Part shown: positions 60,269-64,000 of the stretch, in pieces
How positions within the stretch are numbered: the first letter of the stretch is position 1
How the letters are laid out: every line of letters begins with the position of its first letter
Assembly: GCA_036267355.1 (NCBI GenBank)
Contig: DATAWG010000008.1
Location: 1 to 64,000, forward strand
Reading direction: 5' to 3'
Length of the DNA stretch: 64,000 bases
Origin: Pirellulales bacterium
GTDB lineage: Bacteria; Planctomycetota; Planctomycetia; Pirellulales; DATAWG01
Program-made: the position numbers and the translations under genes
The notes under the pieces: generated by a model
Database searches by the model: none
What the model saw: the letters and a program-made list of their open reading frames with translations, nothing else
What the model was told of the DNA's origin: nothing

Positions 60269-62917
60269 TTATTCGAATTGATAGGGTCGTTGGATCGTGG
60301 TGCTGCTGCCGGGCTGGCCGGGATCGAGCGGATGCATCGGCGCCGGCGGAGGCGGCACGGCGCCGTCGGGCGGCGCGGCTGCCGTGCCCTCGGGCGGTGG
60401 ATGATCGAGTTCGTTGAGCATCCAGCCGGGGAGGTTTTGTCCCTCGGGTTGGGCGACCATCGTCGCCGCCGGGGCCGTGACGGTGGGGAATTTCACTTCG
60501 GTGTGTGCTCCGAAATGATTGCCGGTGACGATGTCGGTTCGCAGATCGATGGCCGCCCGATTGAGCGGATCAAAATGGATCGAAAGATCGATGAATCGCA
60601 GGGCCCGTGGTTGGTCGCCGCCGGCAAAGGCCTCTTGTGCGAGCCGATAATATTTGCGGCCTAAATGGCGCTTGCCGATCGGGCTCATCTGGTCGGCATA
60701 AACGGCCTCGCGGCGATGGAACTCGGTAGCGCCGCGAGCACCCTCGGCGCCGGCTTCGCAATCGTAGACGATGTGCGGCGTGATCAGCACCAGGATCTCG
60801 TTGCGCTGCGTCGTCTCCTGCTTCTGGCGAAACAAGAAACCGACGCCGGGTAGATTGCCCAACAGCGGGATTTGCGTGGTGTTCGTCGTCAGATCTTCGC
60901 GGATCAAGCCGCCAATGACGACCGTTGCGCCGTCGCGAACCATGACGTTTGTGGTGACCTGCGTGAGGTCTTTATTGGGGAGCGTGAAGCCGCCTTGCGT
61001 GATCACTTGGCCGGTGGAAAGTTCCGGATGCACTTCCATCCGCACCAAACCGTCGGACGAAATGAACGGCCGAATGCGCAACTGGGTGCCGACTTCCAGG
61101 AAATTGACGTTCTGCGCGGTGCTTGTTTCAGTGACCGTCGAACTGATGTAGCCCAATTGCGAACCGATGAGAATCTCGGCCCGCTGCTTGTCGAGACAGA
61201 CGACGCGCGGCGTGGCGATGACGTGGGTGTCGCCGACCGTTTCCACGGCGCTCAAAAACGCGCCGAGCGTGGTGTCGAGGAATCCGAAGGTCAGTCCGCC
61301 GCTGCTGAAATTCACGTCGGACGTGCTTGTCGGTGGGCTGCCGCTTGCCAGCGCGATATGGCTGTTTTGGCGGAGCAATTGGAAATTCACACCGAATTGA
61401 TCGCTATCGTCGAGCGCGACGCTAAGGATCATCGCCTCGATCGCCACCTGCAGAGGCCGCTTGTCGATCTCCGCGACCACCTGATCGATCTGCGCGAGCA
61501 CTGCTTCATAATCGCGGACTAAAACGGCATCGCCGCCGGCAAAGCTGTTGCCGCCGGCTTTGGTCGAATCGGCCGCGATCCCGGTCTCCGAAGGAGTGGT
61601 GACGCTGATTGCTCCGACCCCCTGGGTGAGCAGCGGGGTGATCAGCGCTTGCAGATCGGCCGCGCGAACGTAATTCGTGCGATAAATGCGGGTGCCGATT
61701 TTATCAAGCGATTGTTCGAGGCTTTCGAAATCGTGCGACGTGCCGACATAGATGAATTTGCCGTGCCGTCGGGTTACATAGCCGGTCGATTTCAGGATCG
61801 CGGCGAGCGCGGAATCCAAGTCGACATCGTGCAGCGATGCGGTGACTTTCCCCTTCACGCTGTTGCTCGGCAAAATATTGATTTGACCCTGCCGGCTGAT
61901 CATTTCGAGCACATCGCGAATGTCGGCATCTTGGATATCGAGCGCAAAATGCTCGTCTCCTTCGCCGACGCGCGTGATCTTTGCGCGGGTCTTGGACGGC
62001 CTTTCGGCCGTCGCGCTTGCAGTGGGCGATGGCTTGGCGACTGGCTCGGCGCTCGGCTCGTGCGCCGTGCTTTCCAGCATCTTGCGCAGTTCATCCATGC
62101 CTTCGTGGACTTGTTGCTTCGCTGCCGAACTATTCGGGGCCGGCGATTGTGGCGGCGATTGAGCAGGCGTGGGCACGACCGGCATCGGCGCCGGCGCAGT
62201 CGGGGCCGTGGAATCAGTTACCGAATCCGGCGCATCACCCACCTGCAAGGCGACGATCGAACTATCTGGCGATTTCATCACCGACGAAAGCGGCTGGGGA
62301 GCAATCGGCGGCGGTAGCAAGGCAGGAGCGGGTAAGTCGGGCATGCTAACGATCGCAGTTGCGAATGGTTGATGCGCACTCGATGCCGTTGCGGTTCGAA
62401 CAGTTGTCGTTGCAACCGCGAAAATGGCATTCTCCGCAACGGCCGGCCGAAGCATGTTGACGAACTTATTCCGCGGTTGCGGCGAATCGGCATCCGGCGC
62501 AACCGCCATCGTCGCGGAAACCTGCCGAACGTTGGCCGGCGGAGTGCGAGGCGCGAAAAGCGGCGCCGTAGGAGTGGCTGCAGCGCCGGTTGCGAGAGTG
62601 CCGGAACTCGGAGCCAACATCGCAGTCGGCACGGGAACCTGCACCGGATCCTTCACGGCAGTCGCATTGCGTTTTGCCAGCAGCACGTGCAAATCCGAAC
62701 TACGCGGTGGCATGACAAACCAGTTTGGCGGTGAGGCCGGCTCGGATAAATCTTCCGTGGGATAGCGAATCTCGAGCGGGGCCGTTGCGACGGGGTCGGC
62801 AGACATGACTGCCGATTTCGGCTTTGCCGGCAGGGCGACAAGCGCGACGCAAATTGCCGCGCCAGCGCCGATCGCGGCGAAAAGAATTACTAGCGTGATT
62901 CGCGGCAAACTGCCCAT
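60269..62917 (-). CDS. Secretin (GspD/PilQ-type outer-membrane channel)
   Basis: A protein of 882 aa from ATG 62917 with GGAAGG upstream; the frame extends to 62947. N-terminal membrane helix RITLVILFAAIGAGAAICVA, a long Pro/Ala-rich region (about 30-350), then secretin domains. An STN-like segment (FALDIQDADIRDVLEMISRQ, GQINILPSNSVKGKVTASLH) is followed by an N-domain (TRIYRTNYVRAADLQALITP). The C-terminal secretin pore reads VIATPRVVCLDKQRAEILIG, GTQLRIRPFISSDGLVRMEV, TNVMVRDGATVVIGGLIRED and TQRNEILVLITPHIVYD (the family signature). It forms the outer-membrane gate for a type II or type IV pilus-like machine. Confidence 0.93.
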   Translation of the reverse strand: MGSLPRITLVILFAAIGAGAAICVALVALPAKPKSAVMSADPVATAPLEIRYPTEDLSEPASPPNWFVMPPRSSDLHVLLAKRNATAVKDPVQVPVPTAMLAPSSGTLATGAAATPTAPLFAPRTPPANVRQVSATMAVAPDADSPQPRNKFVNMLRPAVAENAIFAVATTTVRTATASSAHQPFATAIVSMPDLPAPALLPPPIAPQPLSSVMKSPDSSIVALQVGDAPDSVTDSTAPTAPAPMPVVPTPAQSPPQSPAPNSSAAKQQVHEGMDELRKMLESTAHEPSAEPVAKPSPTASATAERPSKTRAKITRVGEGDEHFALDIQDADIRDVLEMISRQGQINILPSNSVKGKVTASLHDVDLDSALAAILKSTGYVTRRHGKFIYVGTSHDFESLEQSLDKIGTRIYRTNYVRAADLQALITPLLTQGVGAISVTTPSETGIAADSTKAGGNSFAGGDAVLVRDYEAVLAQIDQVVAEIDKRPLQVAIEAMILSVALDDSDQFGVNFQLLRQNSHIALASGSPPTSTSDVNFSSGGLTFGFLDTTLGAFLSAVETVGDTHVIATPRVVCLDKQRAEILIGSQLGYISSTVTETSTAQNVNFLEVGTQLRIRPFISSDGLVRMEVHPELSTGQVITQGGFTLPNKDLTQVTTNVMVRDGATVVIGGLIREDLTTNTTQIPLLGNLPGVGFLFRQKQETTQRNEILVLITPHIVYDCEAGAEGARGATEFHRREAVYADQMSPIGKRHLGRKYYRLAQEAFAGGDQPRALRFIDLSIHFDPLNRAAIDLRTDIVTGNHFGAHTEVKFPTVTAPAATMVAQPEGQNLPGWMLNELDHPPPEGTAAAPPDGAVPPPPAPMHPLDPGQPGSSTTIQRPYQFE

Positions 62918-63055
62918 AACGCCTTCCGTGACGATGTTCCGCAACAATGTTCGACCGCTACGGTCGCGCGGCCGCTATCCGTTGGCTCAAGCGAGATCGC
63001 CTTGGCACGGACGATTCCTACGGTGCATTAATTTTGGTGAACTTGTTGGGAGAAT

Positions 63056-63820
63056 TCAGTTGCCTACCGCGGCGGCTTTGCCGCGCGACGCGGCGCCGCG
63101 TGTGTGCACGTGTATGGTATTTTCGGCATGCGGAATTGCAGCGTTGCTGGCCACGGGTTCGTCCTGTCCGGCTCGCTGGCTTACTTTGATTTCCAAATTG
63201 TATTGCTTACCGTGCCGCTGGAGCACAACTTGCCGCGGATAAATTTCGGCCACGCGAAAACCGTCGCTGCTGCTTGGCGCCGGCACCATGTCGCCCTCCC
63301 AATACGGCTCTCCGCCGATCAGTGCCATCCGCGGGCCGCTGCCGACGAGTGTGCTGTTCAGCACAAGTCCCGCATCCGCCGGGAGCAAGTCGGGAGGCGG
63401 AGCCCGCTTTTTCACTTGGTGTTGCTTTTGCTGTTGCTCGTGCTGTTGCATGGTTTTTTCTGCCGCGAGGGCGGCCGCCGATGGGCCGAACGGGTCGCGC
63501 CAGCCGCTGAGCTGCACATTGGGCCGCATCCGCCGGTCTTGCTCGATCGTTTGATCCAAATCTTGCCAATTTGCACTCGAAGCTGTCGCGAGCGTCGCGC
63601 TGCTGGCAGCGAGTTCCTTCGCACCGTTGTCGGGCGTTGCATTCGGCGGGGCCCCGGCCGCCGCGGCCTTGCCCGACGGCGCCGCAGGGGGCGAACACCA
63701 ATGCACCACCAGTGGAACCCAAAACCATATTGCCACCACCAAGACAATCGCCAGCGCGCCGGCCTTTGCAGGGTTGGCCGCTGCTTCGCGCCGCATTCTG
63801 CGAACTAGTGGACTATTCAC
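63056..63820 (-). CDS. PilP/GspC-like inner-membrane component
   Basis: A protein of 254 aa from GTG 63820 (AGGTGG six bases upstream); GTG 63829 and ATG 63796 are alternatives. One membrane helix (AGALAIVLVVAIWFWVPLVV) is followed by a long Ala/Pro linker. The C-terminal domain contains SGWRDPFGPSAAALAAEKTM, LVLNSTLVGSGPRMALIGGE, PYWEGDMVPAPSSSDGFRVA and EIYPRQVVLQRHGKQYNLEI, the strand pattern of PilP/GspC C-domains that contact the secretin's N-domain. The ALI...GD...VAEIYPRQVVL pattern is close to those families. It is encoded just upstream of the secretin gene. Confidence 0.75.
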   Translation of the reverse strand: MNSPLVRRMRREAAANPAKAGALAIVLVVAIWFWVPLVVHWCSPPAAPSGKAAAAGAPPNATPDNGAKELAASSATLATASSANWQDLDQTIEQDRRMRPNVQLSGWRDPFGPSAAALAAEKTMQQHEQQQKQHQVKKRAPPPDLLPADAGLVLNSTLVGSGPRMALIGGEPYWEGDMVPAPSSSDGFRVAEIYPRQVVLQRHGKQYNLEIKVSQRAGQDEPVASNAAIPHAENTIHVHTRGAASRGKAAAVGN

Positions 63821-63901
63821 CGGAACCACCTATCCCGGAGCGCGAAAAACCAGACGCTCTGGCCTCGAGCCCGTGTAATATCGGTAATACTCGCCGCTTA
63901 C

Positions 63902-64000
63902 CTAATCGGAATTCTCGGAATTTAACGCAAAGACGGTTAATTTGAGGACACACTGCTCATCCTTGGCAGATTCGCGCGACGCCTCGATTTTCACTTCTTC
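63902..64000 (-). CDS. 3' end of a gene continuing beyond the window
   Basis: The last 33 codons of an open minus-strand frame, ending in TAG at 63904-63902: EEVKIEASRESAKDEQCVLK, then LTVFALNSENSD. The 72-bp gap to the next gene suggests it is the preceding gene of the same operon, perhaps a PilN/PilO-like component. That assignment rests on position alone. Confidence 0.5.
   Translation of the reverse strand, partial: EEVKIEASRESAKDEQCVLKLTVFALNSENSD

Overview
The window looks like a chromosomal segment of a planctomycete, most likely from the Pirellulales or a close relative. The GC content is high. It carries family signatures that I associate with this phylum: Planctomycete-cytochrome (DUF1549/DUF1553) proteins, a DUF1501 Tat-exported protein, a PVC-type CxxCH membrane-dehydrogenase protein, a DUF1559 prepilin-like protein, a PEP-CTERM protein and an Lpg1974-like outer-membrane protein. 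No rRNA, phage or CRISPR array is visible. One tRNA-Ala(GGC) is present.

Layout. 1-5.4 kb: the 5' part of a large alpha-2-macroglobulin gene (minus strand), an SGNH esterase, and a decayed secreted-protein gene. 5.6-10.8 kb: a cytochrome/DUF1549-DUF1553 gene and its usual DUF1501 partner, separated by a small accessory block. That block holds a DUF433/DUF5615 toxin-antitoxin pair and a small-protein/nucleotidyltransferase pair whose transferase has lost its catalytic motif. 10.9-18 kb (minus): a zinc-ribbon membrane protein, a 1009-aa CxxCH dehydrogenase-like protein, and two D-Ala-D-Ala-ligase-like ATP-grasp enzymes. 18.2-24.8 kb (minus): the complete mutagenic repair cassette imuA-imuB-dnaE2, preceded by a good promoter. 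25.6-36.4 kb: a secreted hypothetical protein, citrate synthase, a CYTH protein, a thioredoxin-fold protein, a PpiC-type foldase, mfd and an LPG-synthase-like membrane protein. 36.7-45 kb: tRNA-Ala, a nucleoside-type permease, a cytochrome b/molybdopterin oxidoreductase pair, a polytopic membrane protein, a truncated glutamine amidotransferase, a UvrD-family helicase and coaD. 45-49.3 kb: a DUF1559 protein, rsmH and a membrane-anchored LysM protein. 49.6-64 kb (minus): an outer-membrane protein, a PEP-CTERM protein, and a type II secretion/type IV pilus-like set (GspF, GspE, secretin, PilP-like). Within that set sit a histidine kinase, a single-domain response regulator, a STAS protein and a TPR lipoprotein.

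The strongest unexplained signal is a dense population of short (50-130 bp) imperfect palindromes from at least eight sequence families. They lie between genes and also in frame inside coding sequences. DnaE2, ImuB and Mfd all carry them, and they are translated as low-complexity inserts. DnaE2 holds a tandem pair with an exact 96-bp (32-codon) period, and ImuB holds a related copy. This looks like a family of non-autonomous mobile hairpins tolerated by the host's own mutagenesis and repair genes. All function calls come from motifs and recognised protein families; nothing was searched against a database.
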